This document shows, piece after piece, positions 9,783 to 21,060 of a stretch of 64,000 nucleotides of DNA; the first letter of the stretch is position 1, and every line of letters begins with the position of its first letter. The notes beneath the pieces are model-generated. The model saw only the letters and a list, made by a program, of their open reading frames with translations. It did not search any database and was not told the origin of the DNA. The translations under genes were made by a program, and so were the position numbers. This DNA comes from Gnetum montanum (taxonomy: Eukaryota; Streptophyta; Gnetopsida; Gnetales; Gnetaceae): positions 1-64,000 of the forward strand of contig MNCI01006688.1 of assembly GCA_015680685.1 (NCBI GenBank). The letters are read 5' to 3'.

Positions 9783-10640
9783 CTTCTTGATTATGGAAGA
9801 CCATTCTATTTCATTAATTGATTCATTACTGATTAATTTATTTATTACATTATCTAATTCATAATGACCTTTCTACATCCCTTAAAGAAACTAACTCCTA
9901 TAGTGTAACTAATGACATGCCATAGTGATCTTAAGACTACAAGCAAAGATTAAGCATTTGATCTCAAGGCCCAAAAGGTTAAATTTGTTAGTCCCAACAA
10001 GGCATGATTAGTTATCCTTATGTTATCAAATTTTAAGGCATAGTTCATGATATCATCGAATTATCAAGTACCTAGATGATAAATTTGATCACACCATTTA
10101 GTTTAGAAGGGTGAAAAATGTAGGAAATGATTCTTTGTTTGTTAAAAAAGTGTTTTTGAAATCAAAAGTTATGGCTTCTAGAGCCTAGAACCTTTGGCAC
10201 AAAAAATGATACTTCCTGAGAGGTCATCCATCCTAGTTCTACTTTAGAGCAAGCACACTTAATTACAAAGTTTTTATTCCATATGTTGCAAACACACAAA
10301 ATTCTATTTTTGAAATTTATTTTTGTGTGTTCTTAATATAAACTAATGGTTTGAAGATAAAATTTTTGAATTTTCTGTCAGTTGACAAGAATTTTGAATT
10401 TTTCATTAGTTGATAGAAAATTTGAATCTTCCATCACTTAATAGAGAATTTTTCTATAGCACAGTAGGGTAGGAACATCAACAAAAATGGCTATAGTGGT
10501 GCACTAGTAGTGGCTTCATGAGTAGATTGGTAGTGTTGGGTAAAGATCGTTGTTGGTTAGTGCAAACCAGTGTCTAAGCGGTGGCTTGAAGTAAAGTAGA
10601 TTAGCATTGTTTTTATTTCTATCTCTATTGTGCAGCCCAT
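9783..10640 (-). other. Element B interior, no recognisable gene
   Basis: AT-rich sequence shared with the other interior (14831-15600). It includes repeated 'gttgacaagaattttgaatttt'-type blocks near 10380-10450. I see no coding frame or known domain. Confidence 0.6.
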
Positions 10641-10649
10641 GTGAGGGCA

Positions 10650-10960
10650 CATGCAACTTATGCATGACTTGCATGGCCTATGAAGGGGTCCACAAGGGCT
10701 AGCATGGCCCTTGCAATGGCTTGCATGGCCCCAAGCATGGCCTTCACACCCTACTTAAGGGTTTGCATGACTTGCACTTGGGCCTATGCAATCCTAAGTA
10801 AGGCCTATACATCCTACTCAGAGGTTTGCATGGCCCATGCTTGGGGCTGTGTAGTTCTAAAAAAGGCTTGCATAGCCCACACAAAGAGCTTGTGTGGCCC
10901 AAGTGGGGCCTGTGTGGCACACGGCCCTAGCAGAAATAGCATGTGCAGTGATAAAGGTTT
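10650..10960 (+). repeat. Minisatellite 'cttgcatggccc', element B
   Basis: Degenerate units of about 30-40 bases carry 'tgcatggccta', 'gcatggcccttgcaatgg' and 'tgtgtggcacac'. An equivalent stretch lies at 15650-16010 in the second interior, with unit number and order changed. Confidence 0.65.
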
Positions 10961-10995
10961 TTAGCACTGGAGGATGCTGATGATGGCCTTTATGG

Positions 10996-11340
10996 GCAAT
11001 GTCATCAATGCTTGCAGAGCACTAGAGATGCCCTTTATGGATAGCACTATTAGTTCCCATGAAGCATTGAAGGTGCCCTTTATTGACAATGCTGTTAGTG
11101 CCCGCAGTGCACCGGAGGTGTCCTTTATGGACAACATCGTTAGTGCCCATGGAGCATTGGAGATGCCCTTTATGGATGGCACCATTAGTGCTCATGAAGT
11201 GCCAAAGATATCCTTTATGGATGGTGCTATGGATGCCTATGAAGTGCTAGAGATGCCCCTTTATGGATGGTGTCATTGGTGTCCATGGAGCACTAGAGGT
11301 ACCCTCTATGAATGGCACCATCAGTGTCCACAAAGCATTG
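10996..11340 (-). repeat. 45-bp minisatellite (15-codon repeat), element B
   Basis: About 7-8 units of 45 bases, each with 'ccctttatgga' and 'gcattggag', differ at scattered sites. Because 45 is a multiple of three, both strands stay open across it. In the element's sense (minus) frame, 'LSIKG' recurs every 15 residues. The second interior (16070-16250) has only about four units, so copy number differs between the two interiors. It may be part of a lost gag-like ORF; there is no known family. Confidence 0.75.
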
Positions 11341-11345
11341 ACTAG

Positions 11346-12714
11346 CAACCAAAAATTATGATGGATTTCGTAGTGATGGTAAAGAAGATGGTAGTGGTAG
11401 TGGTACAATCAATGGTGGTGGTGATGGTAGCACATGTATCAGTGAAAATAGCCTATGTGGTAGTTGGTAAGAAATGTTGCAAGTGTTTTAGTAGTAACAA
11501 AAATCACAGTGAGTAGCACGGTAGGAGGCTGTGAGCGATGGTTGAGGACGATGACATAGAGTAAAGGGCACTAGAGCAGGTGGAGTGTTGACATGAAAGT
11601 AGGTAGGTGATGAGTGATAGATGTAGTAGGCATTGCACATAAAGGGACAATAGGCTTGTAGAGGGTGGTAGTGGTCCATGGAGGCATGGAGGAGTGGCAG
11701 GCATTTCAAGCAAAGGGCGACAATAGCGGGGTGCATGTGTATGAGGGTGGCATGTGTGGTGGTAGCAATGATGAATGAACAAAAGTGCATTATGGTGGCC
11801 CTTACAAATGGCTTATTTTAATTAATTTTTTAAGTAAAAGGCTAGGGGTTGGGATCAAACCCACGATGTCCCAATCCCTATTTTTTAAATAAAAATTAGA
11901 TTTAAATTTAAAATAAAAAAATATATATTTTTTAATTTTTATATTGCATGCAACCCAAGAAATGCCATATCTCCCAAATCGTAAGTTCGGTCAAGATGAA
12001 ATTTGAACTATTGTAATCATCTTGGAGAGTTCTATGCATTGTGCATAGTCTTAGGGCTCAAAAATAAAGTTGATGTTTTCAATATTTTGAAAGGTCCAAC
12101 TAGCTTATTTTATCAAAACGACATTACCAGGTTGACCTATGGGTAACTTGAGATCTTCTAGATTACTTGGATTTGATTGTAAAAGATGCACCAACCCTAG
12201 GATGATCTTAGATTGAATCCCTTGAATTTTCTAATGCATATATTTTAGGTGAATGAATAATGCTAAGTAACAAAGGCTAAGCACTTAGGATAATAAATTT
12301 CAACAAACAAGATTAATTTAGGTCATGGTTATTAATTTTTTGGAAGAAACATAACAATGACCTTAATCAATTAATATTTATAATATTAAGATGGGGTAAG
12401 AGTTACTTGGACTGGTGTATCCTTATCTTACCAACATCTCTTGCAATTGATGAATCTTAATGAGGAATAATTAGATCTTTATTGGTCAATGATATCCATG
12501 AAAGAATTTTGTTTGTTGGTGGGATCTACATATTTTGTAGATGTTTGATCCATTATTCATGAAATCAATGGAAAGGTATCTTTTGGCTTACATCACAAAC
12601 ATATGATGCATCCTGTGATGATCAATGAATTTCTCTATTTTGTGGCTTCATGGTTCATCATAAGGTTCACGTTGTAGTCAGTTCATGATTATAAATGACC
12701 ATTGGATTGTGGTT
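11346..12714 (-). other. Element B 5' untranslated/leader region
   Basis: The part next to the primer site in the minus direction. It contains an AT-rich tract (11818-11945), then conserved noncoding sequence shared with 38220-39120. A minus-strand frame at 11790-11488 is His/Cys-rich, but the matching region at 38188-37958 reads differently, so I do not call it a gene. Confidence 0.55.
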
Positions 12715-12729
12715 TTCTTTGATACTAAT
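12715..12729 (-). promoter_or_regulatory. Primer binding site of element B (inner)
   Basis: The minus strand reads 'attagtatcaaagaa' directly after the LTR end. It resembles the initiator-Met tRNA primer site TGGTATCAGAGC typical of chromoviruses, with some decay. The same sequence follows the LTR at 39138-39711 (39121-39137). Confidence 0.65.
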
Positions 12730-13302
12730 TATGACATCCTATTTCTAGATGTCATGGCAAACATCAAATATACATTATATTAGACATTATGCATAAGAAG
12801 ACAATATACTAAACATCAAATATATGTAACATTAGACATTATGCTTAAACGAAATAACAATAAAAATGCAGGAAGAGAAAGAAAAAAATGCTTTATTGAT
12901 ATGGAATAGAGTATCTAGATCATGCTTTGAGAGTGTTCCTTGGGATTTTCTTCCTTCAACATCTATCCCATTAGAGGAAATCCAACACTGTCACCATAAT
13001 TTGACCTGCAACTGGCTAGAAGGAATGGCTAGTCCTCTTCCTGTCTTGCTTCACTTAGCTCCCATGACTTGCTTGTACTGGCTTCACCACTACATGCCGA
13101 CATAACCTATAAGCCTGGTATAAATGCCTTAGGTCAAATTGTCAAAGGTTACCTTAAGAGACATGTCTGTTATTACAATGTGCCCTTTTAGGTCTCAATT
13201 ACAACTATCCTTTCAGGTCTTGTTAAGATAGTGATAACACTTGTTATGAAGAGGCATCATCTTTGTTATGCAGCACCACCATTTGAGAATGTGGATGTTA
13301 CA
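12730..13302 (-). mobile_element. Element B middle LTR (LTR-b), shared by two interiors
   Basis: 573 bp. On the minus strand it runs TGTAACATCCACATTC to GGATGTCATA. It has a polypurine tract on its upstream side (13303-13318) and a primer site on its downstream side (12715-12729). It therefore serves as 3' LTR for one interior and 5' LTR for the next, as produced by unequal LTR-LTR recombination. Confidence 0.85.
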
Positions 13303-13706
13303 ATCTACCCTCCTTAGGTTTTGTTTGTCCTTGAGTGAGTCCACATTCACTATCTTTCTCCAACTTCAATGCTTCTATTATGATCCTATGCTCCAATAAT
13401 TTGATTTCTTTGAACTTGAAGTTGTTTCATGCTTATTCTACAAACAAAATATATGTGAGAAAAATATATGAAAAATTAAATATTACTTTCTTAATACTTC
13501 ATTTTTTAAGATAATGACAAGAGGTGAATTAAAGATCTACTAACGACTAATCACTAGTCCTAACCAGAGTCACATAAAGTGCAACTCAGATCTGGTTACC
13601 CAAGTGAAGGTAGGGTAAATCCTTTATTCCCAACTTCCATTACCTTAGATATTTTACTTATCTAATTAAAATATAAATTAAACAATGAAGAAAATAATAA
13701 GATTTA

Positions 13707-14830
13707 TCAATAAAAGTAAGAGTGAGATACTTCTTGATATTGATCAACCTTATGAACTAATGGAAGTAATTGTAATTTTGCCATAAGTGGTATATGATCA
13801 GAGGGTCTTGTTTGGGATTGAAGGGCTTGATCTTGTTTCTTCTCAATTTCTTCTTTAGAAATCAATTCTAGTAACTTGGTAACTTGAAGGAATTAGACAT
13901 CATACCAAATATAATTTAAGATCTTAATGAAAAATGTTGTCGATCTATCTTCATTAATCATAGTAGAGTAATTAGTAAACTATGGTTCTTGATGAGAACT
14001 ATCCATCAACATCATCTATTCTTGAATTCTAAAATCTAATTTATCTATTAAAGATTTGAGGTAAGTAGAATATGCATTGAGCAATAAATTGCATGTTGAA
14101 TTGAAGGAAACGTCTTCTTCAAATCAGGTTCATCTTCCAAGGATTCCATTATAGATCCATATTTTAAGAATTGATAAACACTACTTCCAACTTTTGCATT
14201 AAAGTCTCCACAAAGAACAATTAATATTGGATTAGTGTAGCTTAGGAATACCTTATTCTTCAAACTTTCTTCTATTTGCTTAATTAATATGCTCCTTGAC
14301 ATTGTCTAACATTTGGACATGTCGATTGGACAATTAAATGTGTGTTGACCATATATACACATCTTCCTAATAGGTGGACTTCTAGAATTACTACCATGGC
14401 TATGTGATTTTTTCCAAAATTTTGACTTTTCTTTCATTTCCATTACTTGAAGTTCTCTATATCCCACCTTCCCAAGTCTGGCTAGAATTGGTATAGAAAT
14501 TCACATGGCAAGAGTTCTTGTAGGCACAAGAAATTAGCATCCAACTCATGTAATTCTGCTAAAATGTGTAGGTATCAATACTCATGCTAGTTTAAGGCCC
14601 ATGGTGAACATATCAGATGTTGTTTCTAACTCACTAGGGATCTTGCAGGCATGTTGCATGTTGTAATTTTCATTCTCATTCTTGGATTCTCTTTTGCATG
14701 ATTTCTCTTCATGGGTATCATACACCTTGTTGAAATGAAATTTTGAGTCTCCATGTTATTTGGACATATGATTTGATTTCAAGATGAATTGATATACATC
14801 TTCTTGATTGTTGAAGACCATTCTATTTCA
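13707..14830 (-). pseudogene. Captured CCR4/nocturnin-like exonuclease gene, copy 2
   Basis: Homologous to 8690-9782 along its whole length, with the same stop (13707-13709). Landmarks on the minus strand: 'LVNTHLIV'-type sequence, then 'IVLCGDFNAKVGSSVYQFL', in which the catalytic GDFN is intact (14180-14240), 'LKKTFPSIQHA', and the C-terminal Asp-His motif 'RPSDHIPLM'. An open stretch of 84 codons is at 14302-14048. It is broken elsewhere by stops and shifts, at mostly different sites from copy 1, so the shared ancestor was more intact than either. Confidence 0.8.
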
Positions 14831-15640
14831 TTAATTGATTCATTACTAATTAACTGATTTACTGCATTATCTAATTTGTAATGACCTTTCTACCCCCCTT
14901 AAGGACACTGACTTCGGTAGTGTAACTAATGACATATCATAGTGATCTTAAGACTACAAGCAAAGATTAAGCACTTGATCTCAAGGTCCAAAAGGTTAAC
15001 TTTTATTAGTCCTAACAAGACATAATTAGTTATCCTTATGTTGTTGACTTTTAAGGCATAGTTCACAATATCATCAAATTATTGAGTACCTTGATGATAA
15101 ATTTGACCTTACCATTGAGTTTAATAGGATGAAAAATATAAGAAATAGCTCTTTGTTTGTTGAGAAAGGCTTCTAAAATCAAAAGTTATGGCTTTTAGGG
15201 TCTAGAACCTTTGGTGCAAAAAATGAGACTTCTCGAGAGGTCACCCATCCTAGTTCTACTCTAGGGCAAGCACACTTAATTACGAAGTTTTTATTCGATA
15301 TGCTGCAAACATGCTAAATTTTATTTTTGAAATTTATTTTTGTGCATTCTTAATTTAAAATAATGGTTTGAAGAGTAAAATTTTAAATTTTCTATCATTT
15401 GATAGGAATTTTGAATTTTCTATCAATTGACAAAAAATTTGAATCTTCCTTTAGTTGATGGATAATTTTTCCATAGCATGGCAGGGTAGGGACATCTAAA
15501 ACAATGGCTGTGATGGCATGCTAGTGGTGGTGTTAGGAGTAGATTGGTAGTGTTGGATGAATATCGTTGTTGGTCAGTGCAAATTAACATATGAGCACTA
15601 GCTTGGAGCAGAGTAGTTTGGCATTTTTTTTCTTTCTCTC
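14831..15640 (-). other. Element B second interior, no recognisable gene
   Basis: Aligns with 9783-10640. AT-rich, with no coding frame seen. Confidence 0.55.
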
Positions 15641-15649
15641 TTTGTCACG

Positions 15650-16260
15650 TAGCTTGCATGAGGGCCAATGTGGACTACGCATGGCTTACATGGCCTATGA
15701 AGGAGCTTGCAAGGACTAGGTAGGGTTGGATGAAGATCATTGTTGGTTAGTGCAAATTGGCATCTAAGCATCATCTTCGAGCAAAGTAGATTAACATTTT
15801 TTTTCTTTCTCTCCTTGTCACGTAGCTTGTGTGAGGGCCAATGTGGACTATGCATGGCTTGCACGGCCTATGAAGGAGCTTGTAAGGACTAGCATGGCCC
15901 CTACAAGGGCTTGCATGGCCCTAAGCAAGGCCTATGTGCCCCAATTAGGGGTTTGTGTAACTTGCAAAAAGGGTCAGTGTGGCCCAAGCAGGGCTTGTGT
16001 GTCCTATGATCCTAGTAGAAACATCACATGCATCAATGGTGAGGGTTTTTGGTGCCAGCTGGCATCTATGGTGGCCTTTATGGGTAGCATTAGTGACGCC
16101 TACAGAGCATCAGAGATACCCTTTTATGGATGGTATCATGGGTGCTCATGGAGCATTGGAGGTATCCTTTATGAATAGCATTGTCAATGCCTATGAAGCT
16201 TCGAAGGTGCCCTTTATGGATGGCACTATCAGTGTCTACAAAGCATCGACTAGTGGCAAA
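15650..16260 (-). repeat. Minisatellite region of second B interior
   Basis: 'tgcatggcc' units (about 15650-16010) are followed by about four 45-base 'ccctttatgga' units (about 16070-16250). A block of about 130 bases is duplicated: 15532-15720 and 15721-15900 share 'tggatgaagatcattgttgg' and 'tttctttctctccttgtcac'. This duplication is absent from the first interior. Confidence 0.7.
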
Positions 16261-16603
16261 AAATCAAAGCGATTTTCTCAGTGATGGCAAAGGCCATGTT
16301 AGCTATAGTGGTGTAATCAATAATGATAGTGATGGTAGTGTAGGTGGTAGTCTAAATGGCCTATGTGGTAGGTAGCAAGAAATGCGACGAGGGTTTTGGC
16401 GATAAAAAAAATCATGGTGAGTAGTGTGGTGGATGATGGTTGAGGAAGAGAACACAAAGTAGAGCGCATTGGAGTAGGTAGAGTAGTAGCATGGGAATAG
16501 GCAGTGAAACACCACCAAATTTTGGGTACCACATCTCAAGTAAAAATTTTTCTAAGTGTCAACACAAGGAAAATTTTTTTCTAAGTGCTGGGACTATGGT
16601 CAC

Positions 16604-17560
16604 CACTACACCAAAGCATAGTCAGCCTAGTGGAGAGCGTAGTTAGTCCCAAAGATATATTTTTTGCAATTTTACCTAAGTGTTAGCATGAAGTAAGAAG
16701 CTATAGAGTTTTCTAAGTATTTGGACTACGCTCTCCACTACATTGGAGCATAGTCAGCTTAGTAGAGAGCATAGTCCATACTAGAGGTCAGTTTTGCAAA
16801 TTTTCTTAACTATTAAGCCAACAGTTGCAGAGCATGGTTGGCATGGAAGAAATAGTTTAGTAGAGACTATGCTCTCCACTGCACTGGAGCATAGTCAAGC
16901 GTAGTTGGCATGGAAGAAATAGTTTGGCAAGATTTTCTAACTATTGAGACTATGCTCTCCACCAAACTAGAGAATAGTCAGCTTTAAAGGCTTAGTTCTT
17001 TGTAGTTTTTTCTAATTGTTGAGATTATGCTCACCACTACCCTTGAGCATAGTCAATTGGAAGCCTGATTTTAATAAAAATTTCTCTAATTGCTAGGACT
17101 ATAATCACTCCCAGTTAAGAGTTTAGTCAACCTCCCCTAGAGCGTAGTCAGCACCTAACCACTTTTCTACAAAATATTTTTAAGTGTTGGACTATGCTCT
17201 TTCCCAGTCTAGAGTGTAGTCAAGTGTAGACATGCCAAATAACCTCTAAAGGCCTTCATAATGCAGCTTCAGCATTCACATCAGCCCCAACATATCTCTG
17301 GCAAGTAGCATGCATCGTTTGGAACCCCCTCTTATCCCAAAATTGTCAGTATGCTCAACACCACTTGAGACAGTGGACAACATAGTCCAAGAGTGTAGTC
17401 TTCAAATTTGCATTTTGTGCATTTTTGTTAGGTACATTGTAGTCTTTTGGGCACACAAACATGTAGTTGGTAGTATAGTCATAGTTTGGTAGTCTCGCAG
17501 AGTCCATTAGAGCACACTAGAGCATAACACTGCTTGCTTTAGTGGAGAGCGTAGTTGGGT
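16604..17560 (+). repeat. Array of short hairpins GACTATGCTC...GAGCATAGTC in LTR
   Basis: About eight units spaced 70-110 bases apart, each an inverted pair. The clearest is GACTATGCTC (16865-16874) with GAGCATAGTC (16887-16896), a perfect 10-bp stem. Several units retain CpG forms (GACTACGCTC, GAGCGTAGTC), which point to an original TACGC/GCGTA core. The same array is in the 3' LTR (36320-37240). Confidence 0.85.
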
Positions 17561-17628
17561 GTAGCTTAGTTCCAACCATCCCACTACAATGTGGCAACCA
17601 ATCCACATTCCATGGGAACCCTAGGCCT

Positions 17629-17648
17629 ATAAATATCATAGCCCTCTA
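17629..17648 (+). promoter_or_regulatory. Probable TATA box of element A 5' LTR
   Basis: 'cctataaatatcatagccct' lies downstream of the palindrome array. The 3' LTR keeps the same block ('cctataaataccatagtcct', about 37291-37310). A TATA box after a U3 enhancer-like array is the usual LTR promoter layout. Confidence 0.65.
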
Positions 17649-18303
17649 TGTTTTAGGGGTTGGCAAATTTGAAAGTTGGCATTCCTAGTATTTGGAATTT
17701 TTGAGAGTGTATTTGGCATTTTAGCAAGGCAAATCATTCAAACACTACTGCAGCTCACCGCAGACTACTATAGTCCATTGCACATTGTGGTGGCCAACCT
17801 AGCAAGCATAGACACCATGGCAGATGTTAGTTTTTGTGGCCTAGACACCTCCTTGAGACTATGACTACACTATCTACTACATCTACTGTACACTGCATAC
17901 CTCCACCCTTTTGAGGTTAACTATGCTCAACCCCATTTTGGGTGGTGCCACTTTCTCTCTTGCTCTCTCCCCTATGCATTTTCAGCATTTTTATTCACAT
18001 TTTTACATTTCACTAGCATTTTCAGATGTTTTTACATGTAATTTCATGTTGATGCCTTCATTTTTGGTGGAAACCCTTGACTACGCTCACCCTTGGTTGA
18101 CACCATCAACACCGTGAACATCGCACAAACACTTAGCACCATTTTGGCATTGCATTTTGTAAGTCCCCATTCAATTGATAAGACTATTTTGGGTATCCCA
18201 CCTCTACTTCTAGTAGGCACTCACATGGATGCAGTGTCAAAGCTATGCACCCATGAACCTCTCGATGTTCCCATTCTAGCCATCGACATTTTCAATTGCT
18301 ATA

Positions 18304-18955
18304 GTTTTCTGGCACTAGAAGGAGGACCAAATCTATTTTCCTCTTTTGAACTCTATTGGTTGTTGCCTCGCATGCTCTCTACCTCACCATTGCTAGCTTT
18401 AGGCTAGTGTAGACGTGACACCCCTATGGACCTACCCTATGTAGTAGCTAGATCTTAGGCTAGTGCAGGCATTGTCTACAAGGGTTGGACCTTGTCATCG
18501 GTTCCCATGGAACCTTGCATAGCAACCCCAAAGTATCCCTTCAAAAACTTGGCTAATTCTAGGCTCTCAGTAGAGAGCATAGCCAGTTCTCAGTGTAGAG
18601 AGCATAGTTGGCCCTCAACATGGAGAGTGTAGTCTCTAGAATTAGTTATTTTTCATGATTTTTAGACCACCATTTTCTCTAGAGTTAGTCAATTTTTTGC
18701 AATTTTTACACTTAGCCATGTTTCTACTACTCCCACAGTTAGTTGTTTTTGTCTCTTTTACACTATGAATTCTGAGTAGCCTTTTGCATCAGTCTTGAGT
18801 ACACATGTTGCCCTACCTACCTAATAAGAAAATAGGATTGATCACCCTGCCAGTCTTGCCATGGCAGAGCCTAGGTAATCCCGTAGGCTACATAACCAGG
18901 AACCTAAGTATATTGTGCTCAATCATGAGTAGTATAACTACATGGACATGGACAT
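18304..18955 (+). other. Element A primer site and leader
   Basis: Immediately after the LTR is 'gttttctggcactagaagga'. TGGCACTAGAAGGAGGACC (from 18311) is the candidate primer binding site; I cannot name the tRNA. More 'agagagcatag' motifs lie at 18570-18640. No ORF is convincing. The leader resumes after the insertion at 21762. Confidence 0.55.
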
Positions 18956-19437
18956 GGAACTGTTGGCGACCGTTTGGGATGCGACCGCCAATGAGTGTCC
19001 TCGAATAGAATTTAGGTGCCTGCTAGTCTCTGGCAACAGCAAGGCCCAGATACCTCCAAATAAACTTAGTAGTTAATGTGCGTATGTGTGTGTGCTATTG
19101 CGGCGTGCGGTTGTGAGAAATGTAACGATTGCGTTGTATGTAAACTATAAATGACTTACTTTGAAGAGATTTAGCCAACTTTGCCAAGTACTGTGAGTTG
19201 CTGCAAATTTCCTATTTTGTTTAACTACCTAGTCTACACGGTCCTTATAATACCTACTTGTAACAAATAAAATTTTGCAAAAACATTTGAGCACAACTCC
19301 GCAATCTACTCCTAATTTTCCCCAGAGAAAGAGATAGTTCCACAAGAAAACTAGAAATAGAGCAAGATTCGATGGAAATAAACAGAAAAGAAAAGAAAGC
19401 AGATTTGTGTGGACCTTAAATATTTAAACAAGGTAAA

Positions 19438-20093
19438 NNNNNNNNNNNNNNNNNNNNNNNNNNNNNNNNNNNNNNNNNNNNNNNNNNNNNNNNNNNNNNN
19501 NNNNNNNNNNNNNNNNNNNNNNNNNNNNNNNNNNNNNNNNNNNNNNNNNNNNNNNNNNNNNNNNNNNNNNNNNNNNNNNNNNNNNNNNNNNNNNNNNNNN
19601 NNNNNNNNNNNNNNNNNNNNNNNNNNNNNNNNNNNNNNNNNNNNNNNNNNNNNNNNNNNNNNNNNNNNNNNNNNNNNNNNNNNNNNNNNNNNNNNNNNNN
19701 NNNNNNNNNNNNNNNNNNNNNNNNNNNNNNNNNNNNNNNNNNNNNNNNNNNNNNNNNNNNNNNNNNNNNNNNNNNNNNNNNNNNNNNNNNNNNNNNNNNN
19801 NNNNNNNNNNNNNNNNNNNNNNNNNNNNNNNNNNNNNNNNNNNNNNNNNNNNNNNNNNNNNNNNNNNNNNNNNNNNNNNNNNNNNNNNNNNNNNNNNNNN
19901 NNNNNNNNNNNNNNNNNNNNNNNNNNNNNNNNNNNNNNNNNNNNNNNNNNNNNNNNNNNNNNNNNNNNNNNNNNNNNNNNNNNNNNNNNNNNNNNNNNNN
20001 NNNNNNNNNNNNNNNNNNNNNNNNNNNNNNNNNNNNNNNNNNNNNNNNNNNNNNNNNNNNNNNNNNNNNNNNNNNNNNNNNNNNNNNNNNNNN
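19438..20093. other. Assembly gap, 656 N
   Basis: A run of N inside the 18961-21761 insertion. Reading frames across it are meaningless. Confidence 0.99.
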
Positions 20094-20426
20094 ACCCTTG
20101 AAGCCTTTTTATAGGGTTCCAAGGTAGGTAGGGAAGTTACATATTCAAAATATCTCACCTAACTTCTCTCCCAAGTAACTTGGCCAACCAATTGGAAGAT
20201 TATTTGCCCAACAAGTTAGGAGGAAGTTATGTAGTTAGGGAGTTAGGAAGTTATACATGAAATTAGGAGAATTTTATGCTAACTTTAATATTTATATTAA
20301 ATGTGATTAGTATTTATATTAAATGTAAGGTGATATTACAAATAAATATTTTAAATATCAATATTGCAAAAATTTTATGGGTAGTAACTTATATATAATA
20401 ATGTTTTAAAATAAGTACTTCACACT

Positions 20427-20470
20427 ATGGGTATATATCTATCTATATATATATATGTATATATATGTTG
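20427..20470 (+). repeat. TA/TATC microsatellite
   Basis: 'gggtatatatctatctatat' followed by alternating AT. A simple sequence with no coding meaning. Confidence 0.8.
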
Positions 20471-20673
20471 GTTAATTTGTGATTATTTTAAACTTTTATT
20501 TGATGAACTGCAACTCCGGTTTACCAGCATCGGCCCAAAATATCTCCTGACACCTGTCTTGTTGTGCCTTTGTGTCTCTACTGACTTATTTCGTGGACTG
20601 GTATGCGACATCGGAGGCATCGGCATTGGACATGGCTACTATTTTCGGATTGCAGGTTCCAGGGCGAGTAAAC

Positions 20674-21060
20674 TTATGATTGTCGTTTTTTAACCGCTTG
20701 GAAAATTTTTGAAATGCATTCTTTGAGAAAGCCCAGGCCTGTTTGGCAAGGTTGGAGGTGGAACCTAAAACTGAAGATTTCGTAACTGTCTTCCTTGTCC
20801 TCCGCCGCGACCGCGTGTTGTGTTGGTGCCACTGCCGTCGTCGCAGCCCTCATCTCCCTCAAGTCACCCATAGCAACCCTCGGCCAGATCCAGACGTGGC
20901 CGAGGCCATGGCCCTGCGCGCGATAGAGACAACTACCTTTCTTCTTCTGCTGCCGCCATTCATCCGCCTACCGCAGCTGCTGTCTCGTTTCGCCCGTCGC
21001 ACGCCATCTGTCCTCCACCGACGTGGCCACTGATGCACAGTGGAGCAAGGCCTTATTATT
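20674..21060. other. GC-rich patch, possible captured host exon
   Basis: About 300 bases near 20740-21060 are clearly richer in G+C and CpG than the surrounding sequence ('ctccgccgcgaccgcgtgtt', 'gccctgcgcgcgatagagac'). Both strands are open: a minus frame 20871-20674 (65 codons, ending 'FLKECISKIFQAVKKRQS') and a plus frame 20743-21033 (96 codons). I recognise no domain. Composition suggests a fragment of a host first exon, or unmethylated promoter DNA, carried by the insertion. Confidence 0.4.

Larger units (their letters stand above)
16505..18303 (+). mobile_element. Element A 5' LTR
   Basis: 1799 bp; aligns end to end with 36238-37969. It runs TGAAACACCACC to TTGCTATA; the last bases are probably a decayed CA. 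It has a U3-like palindrome array at 16604-17560 and 'cctataaatatcatagccct' (17629-17648), a good TATA box, so transcription should start just downstream. Confidence 0.85.

Noticed and set aside
10974-11345. Plus-strand 123-codon frame over the 45-bp minisatellite
   Set aside because: It is antisense to element B and open only because the repeat length is divisible by three; the minus-strand frame is equally open.
11488-11790. 100-codon His/Cys-rich minus-strand frame in B
   Set aside because: The homologous region 37958-38188 encodes a different string because of shifts; low-complexity (GGT)n-type sequence keeps the frame open.
19409-20158. Long frames on both strands across 19438-20093
   Set aside because: They consist of N bases and carry no sequence information.
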